64,000 bases of DNA from Denitrobaculum sp965232285 (GTDB lineage Bacteria > Pseudomonadota > Alphaproteobacteria > Kiloniellales > Kiloniellaceae). The stretch spans positions 2,976,001-3,040,000 of the forward strand of contig CBDDPL010000004.1 of assembly GCA_965232285.1 (NCBI GenBank). Reading direction: 5' to 3'. The notes below the pieces were generated by a model, which was not told the DNA's origin, searched no databases, and was given only the letters and a program-made list of their open reading frames with translations. Below are positions 45,052 to 53,308 of this stretch, piece by piece. A program made the translations under genes and the position numbers. Every line of letters begins with the position of its first letter. Position 1 is the first letter of the stretch.

Positions 45052-45912
45052 CCGCTCGCGCTTCCGCGCAGCCTTGAGGAAGGCTTCGAGGCTGCGCTTC
45101 GGCGAAGCATCCTTGCGGCGGACGAAATAGGTCGGCAGCTCGGCAAGATGCTTCGGAAGGCGCTCCGTTTTCAGATCCCCGACGAAGCGCGACCCCGCGA
45201 TCACAGCCTCGGGCAGCAGCGTGACACCCAGCCCGGCGGCGACGCAGCCCAGAATGCCGTCCAAGGTCCCGAACTCCATCACCCGGAAGGGCAGTTGCCC
45301 CTGCTCCTTCAGCCAGTCTTCGCTGCGCAGTCGATAAGAGCAGCCGCGCCGGAAGACAATGAGCTGTTCGGGGGTTTCTGCGCCACTGGACGGCTTGCCG
45401 CCGGCCGGCCGGACCAGCACCAGACGCTCCTTGAAGACCGGCTCACCGACCAGTTCCTTGTGACTCTGTTCGCCGGCGACAAAGGCGCCGTCGAGCCGAT
45501 AAGCCAGCAGTTCATAGAGCAGCGTCTCGGTCGGCCCGGCCGTCACCCGCACCTCCAGCTTCGGCTGCTCGTCCTGCAGCCGCTTCAGGATCGCGGGCAG
45601 CCGGATGGCGGTGGTGGTCTCCATCGCCCCGATGCGCAGCAGCCCGCCTTCACCTGCGCAGTCCCGCATGGCCTGGCGCGCCTCGTCACTCAGCCGGTCC
45701 AGACGCCAGGCATAGCCGCGCAGAATCTCGCCCGCCGAGGTCAGCACCATGCCCTTGCCGGTGCGGTAAAAGAGCTCGACGCCCAGCTCCTTCTCCAGAT
45801 CCTTCAGGCGCGCGGTCACATTCGACTGCACGGTGTTCAGCAGGCGCGCGGCGCTGGAAACTCCGCCCGTGTCGGCGATAGCCGAGAAGAATTTCAGGTT
45901 CCGTAAATCCAT
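45022..45912 (-). CDS. LysR-family transcriptional regulator
   Basis: A 296-residue LysR protein (DLRNLKFFSAIADTGGVSSAARLL ... SNVTARLKDLEKELGVELFYRTGKG). It is divergent from the MFS transporter across a 72-bp gap containing a 14-bp palindrome, so that gene is the likely target. Confidence 0.85.
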   Translation of the reverse strand: MDLRNLKFFSAIADTGGVSSAARLLNTVQSNVTARLKDLEKELGVELFYRTGKGMVLTSAGEILRGYAWRLDRLSDEARQAMRDCAGEGGLLRIGAMETTTAIRLPAILKRLQDEQPKLEVRVTAGPTETLLYELLAYRLDGAFVAGEQSHKELVGEPVFKERLVLVRPAGGKPSSGAETPEQLIVFRRGCSYRLRSEDWLKEQGQLPFRVMEFGTLDGILGCVAAGLGVTLLPEAVIAGSRFVGDLKTERLPKHLAELPTYFVRRKDASPKRSLEAFLKAARKRERSPVPKRAVG

Positions 45913-45917
45913 CACTA

Positions 45918-45931
45918 AAAACGAACGTTTT
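45918..45931. promoter_or_regulatory. Palindrome between LysR and MFS genes, candidate operator
   Basis: AAAACG-AA-CGTTTT is a perfect 6-bp inverted repeat 6 bp upstream of the LysR start, in the shared divergent promoter region. Autoregulation by the LysR protein is inferred. Confidence 0.4.
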
Positions 45932-45984
45932 AACTACTACTATTCATTTGTAATGATCTCTGCCTGCGACTAGTCTGTCAAGCC

Positions 45985-47250
45985 ATGAGCGCGCCCGAAC
46001 GATCTCACCAGACCACAGCACAGCCGGCGGCTGCCCCCCAGGCCGAGGCTTTAGCTATCCGGCGCGTTCTTATCGGCGGCCTCTGCACCCTGATCATCGC
46101 CATGGGCGTCGGCCGCTTCGCCTACACGCCGATCCTGCCGGAGATGCAGGCAGCGCTGGGCCTCACCCACGAAGAAACCGGCCTGCTGGCCTCACTGAAT
46201 TATCTGGGATACCTGATCGGCGCGCTCGCCGGCGGTTTCGTAGCGGCGGGCCGGGCGCGCACCCAGGCCTTCCGTCTGTCGTTGCTGCTCTCGGCGGCAA
46301 CCACCGGCCTGATGGCGGCGGGCGAGTGGTTCGCCTTCTGGGGTCTGTTGCGGCTGGCCTCCGGCATCATCAGCGGCCTGCTGTTCGTCTTCAGCGCCGA
46401 CATGGTGATGCGCGTCCTGGCCGAGGCCGGGCGTCCGCGTTTGCTCGGCGTGCACTTCGGCGGCGTGGGCATCGGGATCGCCCTCTCCGGCCTGCTGGTC
46501 CCGGCCCTGGCGGCAGCCGGCGGCTGGCGGGCCGACTGGCTCGGCCTGGCGCTGCTGTCCCTGTTGCTGGCCCTGCCCGCGATGGTCTGGTTGCGCGACG
46601 GCCAGCCTGCCCGGCACGAGAAAGCAAGTCCTGAAACCCGGAAGCCCGGCAAGGCGCTGTCTTCAGCCGCCATATTCGCCCTCACCATCCTGGGCCTCGC
46701 CTATTTCCTCGAAGGCGCGGGCTATGTGGTCAGCGGCACCTTCCTGGTCGCGATCCTGCAGGCGGAAGCCGGCGATATCGGCCTCTTGGGCGCGCTCGGC
46801 GACATCGGTAACCTGGCCTGGGTCATGGTCGGGCTGGCAGTCGCGCCCTCCTGCCTTTTCTGGTCCTGGGCGGCCCAGCGCTGGGGTGAGATCCGCGCCA
46901 TGATCGCCGCGCACCTGCTACAGGCCATCGGCATCGCCCTGCCCCTGCTCTCCACCGCCCTCGTTCCCTCGCTGATCGCGGCCACGCTCTTCGGCGGCAC
47001 CTTCGTCGGCATCACCCTGCTGGTGGTCGCCTACGCCCGCAAGGTCGCCCCGCAGGCAACCGCCCTCGCCATCGGCCTGATGACCGCCGCCTTCGGCCTG
47101 GGCCAGATCATCGGCCCGCTGATCGCCGGCTTCCTGGCCGAGCGCAGCGGCTCGTTCGACTCTTCGCTGATGCTGTCTTCGGCCGCTGTGGTGGTGGGGG
47201 CAGGACTGTTGCTACTCATCGCTAGAACACCGAGCACGAGCACGGAGTAA
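45985..47250 (+). CDS. MFS transporter, YbfB/YjiJ type
   Basis: The 421-residue protein has twelve hydrophobic segments. VGRFAYTPILPEMQAALGLTHEETGLLASLNYLGYLIGA is the hallmark start of the YbfB/YjiJ MFS group, which contains predicted exporters. Divergent from a LysR regulator, which probably controls it. Substrate unknown. Confidence 0.85.
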   Translation: MSAPERSHQTTAQPAAAPQAEALAIRRVLIGGLCTLIIAMGVGRFAYTPILPEMQAALGLTHEETGLLASLNYLGYLIGALAGGFVAAGRARTQAFRLSLLLSAATTGLMAAGEWFAFWGLLRLASGIISGLLFVFSADMVMRVLAEAGRPRLLGVHFGGVGIGIALSGLLVPALAAAGGWRADWLGLALLSLLLALPAMVWLRDGQPARHEKASPETRKPGKALSSAAIFALTILGLAYFLEGAGYVVSGTFLVAILQAEAGDIGLLGALGDIGNLAWVMVGLAVAPSCLFWSWAAQRWGEIRAMIAAHLLQAIGIALPLLSTALVPSLIAATLFGGTFVGITLLVVAYARKVAPQATALAIGLMTAAFGLGQIIGPLIAGFLAERSGSFDSSLMLSSAAVVVGAGLLLLIARTPSTSTE

Positions 47251-47261
47251 ACTGCGCGACA

Positions 47262-47837
47262 TCACTCGGCGATCTCCAACTCCCGCACCACCCGGCAGGG
47301 GTTCCCGACCGCCACCACGTTGGCCGGCACGTCCTTCGTCACCACGCTGCCGGCGCCGATGACCGCGTTGTCACCGATGGTTACGCCAGGGCAGAGGATA
47401 GCCCCGCCGCCGACCCAGACATCGTGGCCGATGGTGATAGCCTGGGCGCTCTCGCGCCCGCTGGCGCGTTCGACGGGATCGAAGTCGTGGGTCGCGGTAT
47501 AGATCTGGACCGCGGGACCGAACATGGAATTCGCGCCAACCCTGACCTCGGCACAGTCCAGGATCGCGGCGCCGGCATTGAAATAGACGTTCTCGCCCAG
47601 GTGCAGGTTTACGCCATAGGCGCAGTGAAAGGGCATCTCGATAAAGACGCCCTCCCCCATACTCCCGAGCAGTTCCTTCAGCACCGGATTGGGCCCGTCG
47701 CCTTCGAGAAAGTCCGAACGGTTGAAGGCGCGCAAGAGCATTCGGGCCCGATTACGCATGGCCACCAGTTCCGGGTCCCGGTCGAAGTAATCCAGACCCG
47801 CCAGCATCTTCTCCCGCTCGGTCATGCTTTCACTCAT
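47262..47837 (-). CDS. Sugar O-acetyltransferase, Maa/NodL family
   Basis: The 191-residue left-handed beta-helix acetyltransferase has the N-terminal Mac domain (MTEREKMLAGLDYFDRDPELVAMRNRAR) and hexapeptide repeats such as IGHDVWVGGGAILCPGVTIGDNAVIGAGSVV, with the active His in TATHDFDP. It acetylates a sugar with acetyl-CoA. The longer frame upstream lacks a good ribosome site; ATG 47837 starts the conserved region. It is the last gene of the rtcB strand run, 75 bp after the zinc-ribbon gene. Confidence 0.85.
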   Translation of the reverse strand: MSESMTEREKMLAGLDYFDRDPELVAMRNRARMLLRAFNRSDFLEGDGPNPVLKELLGSMGEGVFIEMPFHCAYGVNLHLGENVYFNAGAAILDCAEVRVGANSMFGPAVQIYTATHDFDPVERASGRESAQAITIGHDVWVGGGAILCPGVTIGDNAVIGAGSVVTKDVPANVVAVGNPCRVVRELEIAE

Positions 47838-47912
47838 AGGCTCTCGCTCTTCCCTTCTCCGTAATCCCGCAGAGCATAGCGGCCCGATCCGCGCCACGCA
47901 CGGTACAGATAC

Positions 47913-48305
47913 CTACCCCAGATTTTTCTCCGCACCGCATTCGCTGCAGTGCCGGTCATACTTCGACCGCAGTAGCTTGCCGCAGCTCCAGCAGGGTGGG
48001 CCGAGGCAGGATTTCTGGTGCACCAGGATGTGGTGCGCCGAGGTGCTGACCCCGCGTAAATCCACACCCGTTAAGGTCAGGTGCTTTTCATAGACCGGTG
48101 CGAAGAGCTCGGCCTGGGGTACCTCGGCGTCCGGGCCGCCGTGCGCCGCACGGTAGGCCCGGACTTTCTCCAAGGCGGAACGGCAGGTGCGTTCGATCTC
48201 GGTTACCTGGGCCTGGGAAAGCAGCGGCACCTCAACTCCGCAGATTCCGCAAAAACCCAAGTTCTGATCGCTCGCGACCTCCTTCACCAAACTTGCATCA
48301 CACAT
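47913..48305 (-). CDS. Small zinc-ribbon-like protein in the rtcB cluster
   Basis: The 130-residue protein is of unknown function. One CxxC (Cys19, Cys22) is near the N-terminus. A Cys-rich end (CLGPPCWSCGKLL ... HCSECG) carries two more pairs and looks like a zinc ribbon. ATG 48305 lies 5 bp after GGAGG, which decides it over an upstream ATG. It follows the crystallin-J1-like gene by 46 bp. A nucleic-acid or protein-binding role in RNA repair is inference from context. Confidence 0.65.
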   Translation of the reverse strand: MCDASLVKEVASDQNLGFCGICGVEVPLLSQAQVTEIERTCRSALEKVRAYRAAHGGPDAEVPQAELFAPVYEKHLTLTGVDLRGVSTSAHHILVHQKSCLGPPCWSCGKLLRSKYDRHCSECGAEKNLG

Positions 48306-48351
48306 AACAACCTCCATCGGGCCGCCGTCCTGCGACCCGTTTCTCCAACGC

Positions 48352-48711
48352 CTACCGCACCCGTTCTCCGTTGTGGTAGGCCGCCACGACCGCGATCGGT
48401 CCCAGCAGATTTCTGTTCAGAGCCTCGAGTTCCTCGGCGGGAACCCAAAGCTCACGGTGCGCCGAGCCGCCGGCTTCATTGGCCTCAAAGGACTCGGCAA
48501 AGGCGTCATCGAGTTCGAACTCGGTCACGAAGCCCACGTAATCCTGCTCCGATCGGGTCGAGTTCCAGTCACGCGCGATCTTCTCGGCGTAATCGAAGCT
48601 CAGGACCGGGTAGAAGATCGGCTGCTCCAGCAGGCGGGGCGGAAAGCCCTTCATGTCCATCGCCTCCATCTTCGCGAGTTCTCTCCGTCCAACGGGACGC
48701 CACAGTTTCAT
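48352..48711 (-). CDS. Small protein of the 'ADP-ribosylation/crystallin J1' type
   Basis: A 119-residue cytosolic protein. KLWRPVGRRELAKM, FPPRLLEQPIFYPVLSFDYA and LWVPAEELEALNRNLLGPIAVV match small proteins annotated as ADP-ribosylation/crystallin J1, although the domain itself is not catalytic as far as known. ATG 48711 follows GGGAG. It is next after rtcB on the same strand, separated by 142 bp of hairpins. Function not established. Confidence 0.65.
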   Translation of the reverse strand: MKLWRPVGRRELAKMEAMDMKGFPPRLLEQPIFYPVLSFDYAEKIARDWNSTRSEQDYVGFVTEFELDDAFAESFEANEAGGSAHRELWVPAEELEALNRNLLGPIAVVAAYHNGERVR

Positions 48712-48774
48712 CACTCTGCTCCCTCATCTCTCACGCTCCAAAGAACGCGGCTGCGGGCAGTTTTCCGCCCTGCC

Positions 48775-48846
48775 GCCGCCGGGTCCGGATTGACCCGGCG
48801 GCACCGCCCTCCAATGCCGCAAACGGACGGGGGCATCCGTTTGCGG
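48775..48846. other. Pair of strong inverted repeats between rtcB and the next gene
   Basis: GCCGCCGGGTC (48775-48785) pairs perfectly with GACCCGGCGGC (48792-48802) around a 6-nt loop. CCGCAAACGGA (48817-48827) pairs perfectly with TCCGTTTGCGG (48836-48846) around 8 nt. Both 11-bp stems lie just after the rtcB stop (48854). There is no T-run, so they look like transcript-processing or stabilising stems rather than simple terminators. Confidence 0.6.
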
Positions 48847-48853
48847 GTCGGTC

Positions 48854-50071
48854 TCACCCCTTCACGCAGATCACCTGCTTCAGGGTATGGACCACATCGA
48901 CCAGGTCGGCCTGGGCGGCCATCACCGCGTCGATGTTCTTGTAGGCCCGAGGGGTCTCATCCAGGACGCCCCGATCCTTCCGGCACTCCACGCCTTTCGT
49001 TGCTTCGGCGTGATCCTTCAGCGAGAAACGCTGCTTCGCAGCGGTCCGGCTCATGATCCGGCCGGCACCGTGGCTGCAGGAGTGAAAGGACTCCGCATTG
49101 CCCCGGCCCCGCACGATGAAGGACTTCGCCCCCATCGATCCCGGAATGATCCCCAACTGTCCTACGCGGGCCGAGACGGCCCCTTTACGGGTCAGCCAGA
49201 CGTCCGCTCCGAAGTGCCGCTCGTTCGCCACGTAGTTGTGGTGGCAGTTCACGGCCTGCTTCGTCGTGGTGAAGGGCGGCAGCAAGAGACGGATCGCAAC
49301 CAGGATCCGTTCCATCATCACCTCCCGGTTCACCCGGGCGAAGTCCTGAGCCCACATCACGGCTTCGAGGTAGTCGTCGAAGAGCGCATCTTCACCCTCG
49401 ATGAAGTAGGCCAGATCCCGGTCCGGCAGTTCGTGGCCGAGGACCTTTTTCTCGATCGACTTCCGCGCCTCCTGAATGAAGTAGCTGCCGATCCGGTTGC
49501 CCACGCCCCGCGATCCGGAGTGCAACATGATCCATACCTTCCCCGCTTCATCGAGACAGAGTTCGATGAAATGGTTGCCCGCCCCGAGCGAGCCCAGGTG
49601 CACGAGCGAGTTCGCCCCGGCAATCGCCGGATGCTTTTTCTCGATCCGCTCCAGGCCCTCGCCCAGACCGCTGTCACGAAACCGCTTCGACACCCGCGAC
49701 GGGATCTCATCCTTCCAGCCGCCCTTTTTGCCGGTGCCCCCGTGCGGCACGGTCCGTTCGATGGTCGAGCGGATTTCCGCAAGGGAATCAGGCAATTGTT
49801 CGGCTGTCAGGCTGGTCTGCACCGCCATCATGCCGCAGCCGATGTCGACCCCGACCGCGGCGGGAATGATCGCGCCTTTGGTGGCGATCACGCTGCCGAC
49901 GGTCGCGCCGCGGCCGAAATGAACGTCCGGCATGGCGGCGACATGGCTGTGCACGAAGGGCATCCGCGCGACGTTGGTGAGCTGCCGGCGCGCCTCCTCT
50001 TCGACCGGCACGCCCTTGGTCCACATCTTCACGACGGCGCGTCCCGTCTCGATAATTTCAAAGCCACTCAT
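48854..50071 (-). CDS. rtcB: RtcB-family RNA ligase
   Basis: The 405-residue RNA ligase joins 2',3'-cyclic phosphate or 3'-phosphate ends to 5'-OH ends using GTP and Mn2+, as in tRNA repair. The metal site is seen in GVDIGCGM (Asp76, Cys79), GAGNHFIE, MLHSGSRGVGN and HHNYV; the GMP-accepting His lies in CSHGAGRIMSR. ATG 50071 follows GGAGAG. An attenuator-like leader lies directly upstream. No rtcA or rtcR is in the window. Confidence 0.93.
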   Translation of the reverse strand: MSGFEIIETGRAVVKMWTKGVPVEEEARRQLTNVARMPFVHSHVAAMPDVHFGRGATVGSVIATKGAIIPAAVGVDIGCGMMAVQTSLTAEQLPDSLAEIRSTIERTVPHGGTGKKGGWKDEIPSRVSKRFRDSGLGEGLERIEKKHPAIAGANSLVHLGSLGAGNHFIELCLDEAGKVWIMLHSGSRGVGNRIGSYFIQEARKSIEKKVLGHELPDRDLAYFIEGEDALFDDYLEAVMWAQDFARVNREVMMERILVAIRLLLPPFTTTKQAVNCHHNYVANERHFGADVWLTRKGAVSARVGQLGIIPGSMGAKSFIVRGRGNAESFHSCSHGAGRIMSRTAAKQRFSLKDHAEATKGVECRKDRGVLDETPRAYKNIDAVMAAQADLVDVVHTLKQVICVKG

Positions 50072-50152
50072 GCTCTCTCTCCTCTTCCGCCTGCCTGACG
50101 GAGCTTCCGGACGCGCCTCTTTTCGTCTCGTCGCGCAGTCCGGCCTGAAATG

Positions 50153-50186
50153 AAAAAACCCTCCCGAGGCCTGTGCCTGGGAGGGT
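50153..50186 (-). terminator. Intrinsic terminator in the rtcB leader
   Basis: On the minus strand ACCCTCCC-AGGC, a 4-nt loop, GCCT-C-GGGAGGGT and a T-run (complement of 50153-50158) form a 12-bp stem with one bulge, a textbook rho-independent terminator. It lies about 80 bp before the rtcB ATG, so it must be bypassed for rtcB expression from upstream. Confidence 0.85.
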
Positions 50187-50300
50187 CTTCGTCGAAACCA
50201 GAGACTGCGCTTAAATCTTTACCGCAGCGGTCTCCCACCCTCCCACAGGCATACAATTTCCCATGCGGTATCTGCCTGGCATTTGCCATGCAGTCGCATG
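50153..50300 (-). ncRNA. Structured rtcB leader with competing antiterminator and terminator
   Basis: Three segments of the minus-strand RNA compete. A (50250-50237) can pair with B (50186-50175) through GGGAGGGU:ACCCUCCC and GCCU:AGGC; B can instead pair with C (50170-50158) to make the terminator. Between A and B, GAGA...CTGCG/CGCAG...TCTC (50234-50201) forms an inner stem. Upstream, 50300-50262 folds into a near-perfect hairpin (CATGCG, CTGC, TGGCA with their complements). A 38-codon ORF covers A. This is the layout of a transcription attenuator. It matches no riboswitch family I know. Confidence 0.65.
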
Positions 50301-50335
50301 CTGGAAAAGACGCCTTGGTATAGGGTCGGGTTCAT
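50219..50335 (-). CDS. Putative 38-codon leader peptide of rtcB
   Basis: ATG 50335 is preceded by AGGA 8 bp upstream. The frame encodes MNPTLYQGVFSSMRLHGKCQ then ADTAWEIVCLWEGGRPLR, and ends with TAA at 50219-50221. Its last codons cover antiterminator segment A, so a ribosome reaching the stop would free segment B for the terminator. It has two Trp and two Cys codons but no run of one amino acid. Too short to be sure it is translated. Confidence 0.45.
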   Translation of the reverse strand: MNPTLYQGVFSSMRLHGKCQADTAWEIVCLWEGGRPLR

Positions 50336-50511
50336 CGTTCGTGTCCTGGTTATGCAAAACCGCGCCCGGTCAGGTCGCGGCAAATCAACTATCGGGCGAG
50401 AGGCTGCCTAGGTCGACGCAGAAAGTCAAGCCTGTTTTTGTCTCGCTACAAATTAGTTTCGTGAAGGTTGGATGACGCACCAGTGGTCACTCGGCCCGAA
50501 GAGGGCCTCGG

Positions 50512-51405
50512 TCAGCGCGCGTCGATTTCCGCCAGCCGCCGATCCATGAAGCGGATCATGTCGGCCTGTACGGGCGCGATCCAGGTCAGTTGCGGCGCCA
50601 GAGCGCCGACAATCCGGGCATGTCCAATATCCCTGTAGAAATGGTGCTCGGCCTGGCCACCGGCCGCGCGCACACGCTCCGCCAGGATGCGGCTGTCAAC
50701 GGCTTCCACCGTCGTATCCTCGGCACCGTGGAGAAGCAAGAGAGGCGCCCCGCCGGGCCGCGCAAAATGGACCGGCTGTGTCACTTCACGCGTCTCGACA
50801 TGCCCAAAGGACTGCCGTGTGGTGCGGTAGAGCCGTGGATCGAAATCATAGGGTCCGGCCAGCCCGATCACGCCGGCCAGTTCGTCCGGCTCCACCCCAC
50901 CCGCCTGCAGCCAGCGTCTCTCCAGGGCCAGCATGACGGAGATCCAGGCGCCGGCGGAGTGTCCGGCGACGAAAGTCCGTTCGGGCACCAGCGCCGCGAG
51001 CTGTGGATGGGCCGCCAGGGCCGCCAGCGCCTGCGCGCCGTCTTGCAGGAACTCCGGGTAGCGCACCTGCGGATACAGCCGGTAGTCGGGAATCGCAACC
51101 GCGTAACCCGCCCCGGCAAACGCCGCCGCAACAAAACGATAATCGGCCCTCTCGCCGCTTTCCCAGCCACCACCATAGAAGAACACCAACAGAGCCTTCG
51201 GGTCACCCTCCGCCGGCAGATAGATATCCAACTGCTGACGCGGCTCGCTGCCATAGGCCAGCGGCGGAAGCTGCCGCCAGTCACCCTCAGGAAGCGTGGC
51301 ATCGACCAGCGACAGCGGCGAGCAGGCCGTCGTCAGGAACATCAACGCCAGGGCCAGCAAAAGAGATCGCCCGACAAAGGACCGTCTTAAGGCACAGCGG
51401 AGCAT
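50512..51405 (-). CDS. Alpha/beta-hydrolase lipoprotein (HSL-type esterase)
   Basis: The 297-residue protein has a lipoprotein signal with lipobox LTTAC (Cys28), so it is likely anchored in an envelope membrane. The triad is Ser in GHSAGA, Asp in GAEDTTVE, His in DIGHARI; FYGGGW is the HSL-type oxyanion motif. It should hydrolyse an acyl ester. Substrate unknown. Confidence 0.82.
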   Translation of the reverse strand: MLRCALRRSFVGRSLLLALALMFLTTACSPLSLVDATLPEGDWRQLPPLAYGSEPRQQLDIYLPAEGDPKALLVFFYGGGWESGERADYRFVAAAFAGAGYAVAIPDYRLYPQVRYPEFLQDGAQALAALAAHPQLAALVPERTFVAGHSAGAWISVMLALERRWLQAGGVEPDELAGVIGLAGPYDFDPRLYRTTRQSFGHVETREVTQPVHFARPGGAPLLLLHGAEDTTVEAVDSRILAERVRAAGGQAEHHFYRDIGHARIVGALAPQLTWIAPVQADMIRFMDRRLAEIDAR

Positions 51406-52210
51406 AAGAAACCTAAAGACTCCCGTAACGCGGTCTCATATCAAAGGGCTCAATCATCAATACGATGGCGGGGTCATTCTGGATGCACAAGCCCGGCAAA
51501 CACCACTTGACGGAGCGCAACCTACAGCCCTTGATTTAAGTGATACAGCAAGACAAAGGCGATAATGATTACCGGAAAAAACAGCTAAAGGCTGCATTTA
51601 ACTCGTACGAAGGCGCATAACCTTGACATTTCAAACAATAAAGCCTTAATAAAATCGCAGGCAGACTGTATTTGTGGCATCAAACGAAGACGAAGATACG
51701 TTTCCAGGGAAAATAAGCGGCTTTCTTTAAAGCATAATTATTGTACCGAACGTTTCAATATTCGATGATGCCAAAATCGAACACTGCCTCGAGTAGAAAA
51801 AAGGATTTCCCTGGGTGTTGATCGCTGTTTTTTGGAAGCAAAGTCAAGGAATTGACAGATAGCTGGCGTTTGGCACCGGGTTCGGTTCCAAGGCAGAACT
51901 ACAACCGCTTCAAGACAGCCGCGCGATCGCCGGTTTCAGGTGGCAGAGACGGCAAGAGAATTTGCCTCGATCCGCCGGAGCAGCGACAAACGCAGGAAAT
52001 CCCTGAGATCGAAGGTAATCCCGGGCGCCGGGAGATGGCGTCTTATCGATCTGCTGCACGTCGAAGACGGCAGAGGTCGGAGAGTCGACGAGGTCACAGG
52101 ATGTGGAATTCGACTGAGAGTGTGCGGCGCCGTCAAGGTAAAACGGCAGCATTAACGTACTCTAGATCCATAGAGGATCTTCGCCCCCGGCGCATGAGGG
52201 AGGGCGAAGA
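51406..52210. other. Long gene-poor stretch upstream of the cueR region
   Basis: No recognisable gene. The middle (about 51580-51800) is AT-rich. A plus-strand frame at 51852-52223 is Arg-rich with no ribosome site or domain and is probably not coding. The stretch must hold the esterase promoter at its left end. Confidence 0.45.
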
Positions 52211-52336
52211 ATGTACCTGCTAATCAACGCCGTGAAGTGGCTGTCGATCCTCTTTCTGACCTATCGGCTCCAGCGTGAAATCCGCATGAAAGCGCGCATC
52301 GGCCAGACGCCGAAACAGGGCGACGAAACCGAATAG
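52211..52336 (+). CDS. Small hydrophobic ORF, 41 codons
   Basis: ATG 52211 follows a GGAGGGCGAAGA site. The frame encodes MYLLINAVKWLSILFLTYRL and then a polar tail ending QGDETE-stop, one membrane helix plus a basic tail. It ends directly before the MerR-type promoter at 52338. It could be a small membrane protein. Homologues are unknown to me. Confidence 0.4.
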   Translation: MYLLINAVKWLSILFLTYRLQREIRMKARIGQTPKQGDETE

Positions 52337-52337
52337 C

Positions 52338-52368
52338 TTGACCTTCCAGAAACTGGAGGCTTTACCTT
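52338..52368 (+). promoter_or_regulatory. MerR/CueR-type promoter with 19-bp spacer
   Basis: TTGACC (-35, 52338-52343), a 19-bp spacer and TACCTT (-10, 52363-52368) with the dyad CTTCCAG-AAA-CTGGAGG inside the spacer is the standard MerR-family operator. It is about 64 bp before cueR, so cueR should activate its own copper-responsive expression. Confidence 0.75.
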
Positions 52369-52431
52369 GCTGGTCGGCTGATGCTGCTTACGTGGCAGCA
52401 GGCCATAGTTTGTCACGACCGGAGGCAAGGA

Positions 52432-52845
52432 ATGAAAATCGGTCAAGCGTCCGGTCTGAGCGGCCTGCCCGCAAAGACCATTCGCTACTACGAAGACATC
52501 GGCCTGGTCCGCTCCGACCGGCGGGATAACGACTATCGTGACTACGGCGAGCAGGAGATCCATAAGCTCAGGTTCATTCAGCGCGCCCGCAGTCTGGGCT
52601 TCACCGTCGAGCAGTGCCGTACCCTGCTCTCGCTCTATGACAATCCCGACCGCTCCAGCGCCGACGTCCGCTCCCTCGCCAAGGCGCACCTCGAGGAGAT
52701 CGAACAGAAGATCCTGGAACTCGCCGGTATGCGGGACACCCTGGCGGAACTCGTCAAGTCCTGCCGCGGCGACCATCGGCCGGACTGCCCGATCCTGACG
52801 GATCTCGCAGGCGACGGAGAGAAGCGGCGCGCGGCAAAGCTGTAA
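52432..52845 (+). CDS. cueR: Copper-responsive MerR-family regulator
   Basis: The 137-residue protein has a MerR winged helix (about 1-70; KIGQASGLSGLPAKTIRYYEDIGLV) and a dimer helix. It ends with the Cu(I) loop CRGDHRPDCPI; Cys111 and Cys119 match the CueR pair (112/120). ATG 52432 follows GGAGG. A matching promoter lies upstream. No copA or copper chaperone adjoins, so its targets lie elsewhere or are limited to itself. Confidence 0.88.
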   Translation: MKIGQASGLSGLPAKTIRYYEDIGLVRSDRRDNDYRDYGEQEIHKLRFIQRARSLGFTVEQCRTLLSLYDNPDRSSADVRSLAKAHLEEIEQKILELAGMRDTLAELVKSCRGDHRPDCPILTDLAGDGEKRRAAKL

Positions 52846-52882
52846 GGGTGGGCGTCTCTGCAGCCTGCAGCCACAGTCACTG

Positions 52883-53308
52883 TCAGCTATAGTCTCTCAG
52901 ATTGTCCGGCGCCTGCAGCAGAGTGCCCTGGTACTTCGGCAGGTCGTCATTCATCTGAAGCCAGGGGAGCTTGCTTTCGAAGTTCACGTGGAACGTCGGT
53001 TTGAAATCGGCAGGGTCTTCCAATGACGCGGCGTAAAGATGCATGCCGCCGGGGTAGTGATCTGCTTCAAACCCCATCGGCGACCCGCAGGTTTCGCAAA
53101 AGTGCCGCCGCACGCCTTTGGAACTTTCGAGTGTTTTCGGCGGCGCACCCAACCAGCGAAAATTCCTGACCGGGACGCCGAGCCACGCGACCACCGGCGC
53201 CGCACAATTCCGGCGACAATCATCGCAATGACAGTAACAGGCCCAGGTGACTTCGCCTTCGAATTCCCACCTCGTGCTCCCGCAAAGGCAACGGCCACGC
53301 TTCGCCAT
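52883..53308 (-). CDS. GFA-family (glutathione-dependent formaldehyde-activating-like) zinc protein
   Basis: The 141-residue protein has the GFA zinc sites: CLCGSTRWEFEGEV (first pair), CYCHCDDCRRN (second set) and HFCETCGSPMGFE (third). Many members are small zinc proteins of unknown substrate, not formaldehyde enzymes. Convergent with cueR. Confidence 0.82.
   Translation of the reverse strand: MAKRGRCLCGSTRWEFEGEVTWACYCHCDDCRRNCAAPVVAWLGVPVRNFRWLGAPPKTLESSKGVRRHFCETCGSPMGFEADHYPGGMHLYAASLEDPADFKPTFHVNFESKLPWLQMNDDLPKYQGTLLQAPDNLRDYS

Noticed and set aside
50353..50367. Sigma-54-like GG-N10-GC element upstream of rtcB (minus strand)
   Set aside because: The spacing fits, but the flanking bases match the consensus poorly, no rtcR is in the window, and the start would fall too near the leader ORF to leave a ribosome site.
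51852..52223. 123-residue Arg-rich plus-strand frame
   Set aside because: No ribosome site, unnatural composition and overlap with the better small ORF at 52211.
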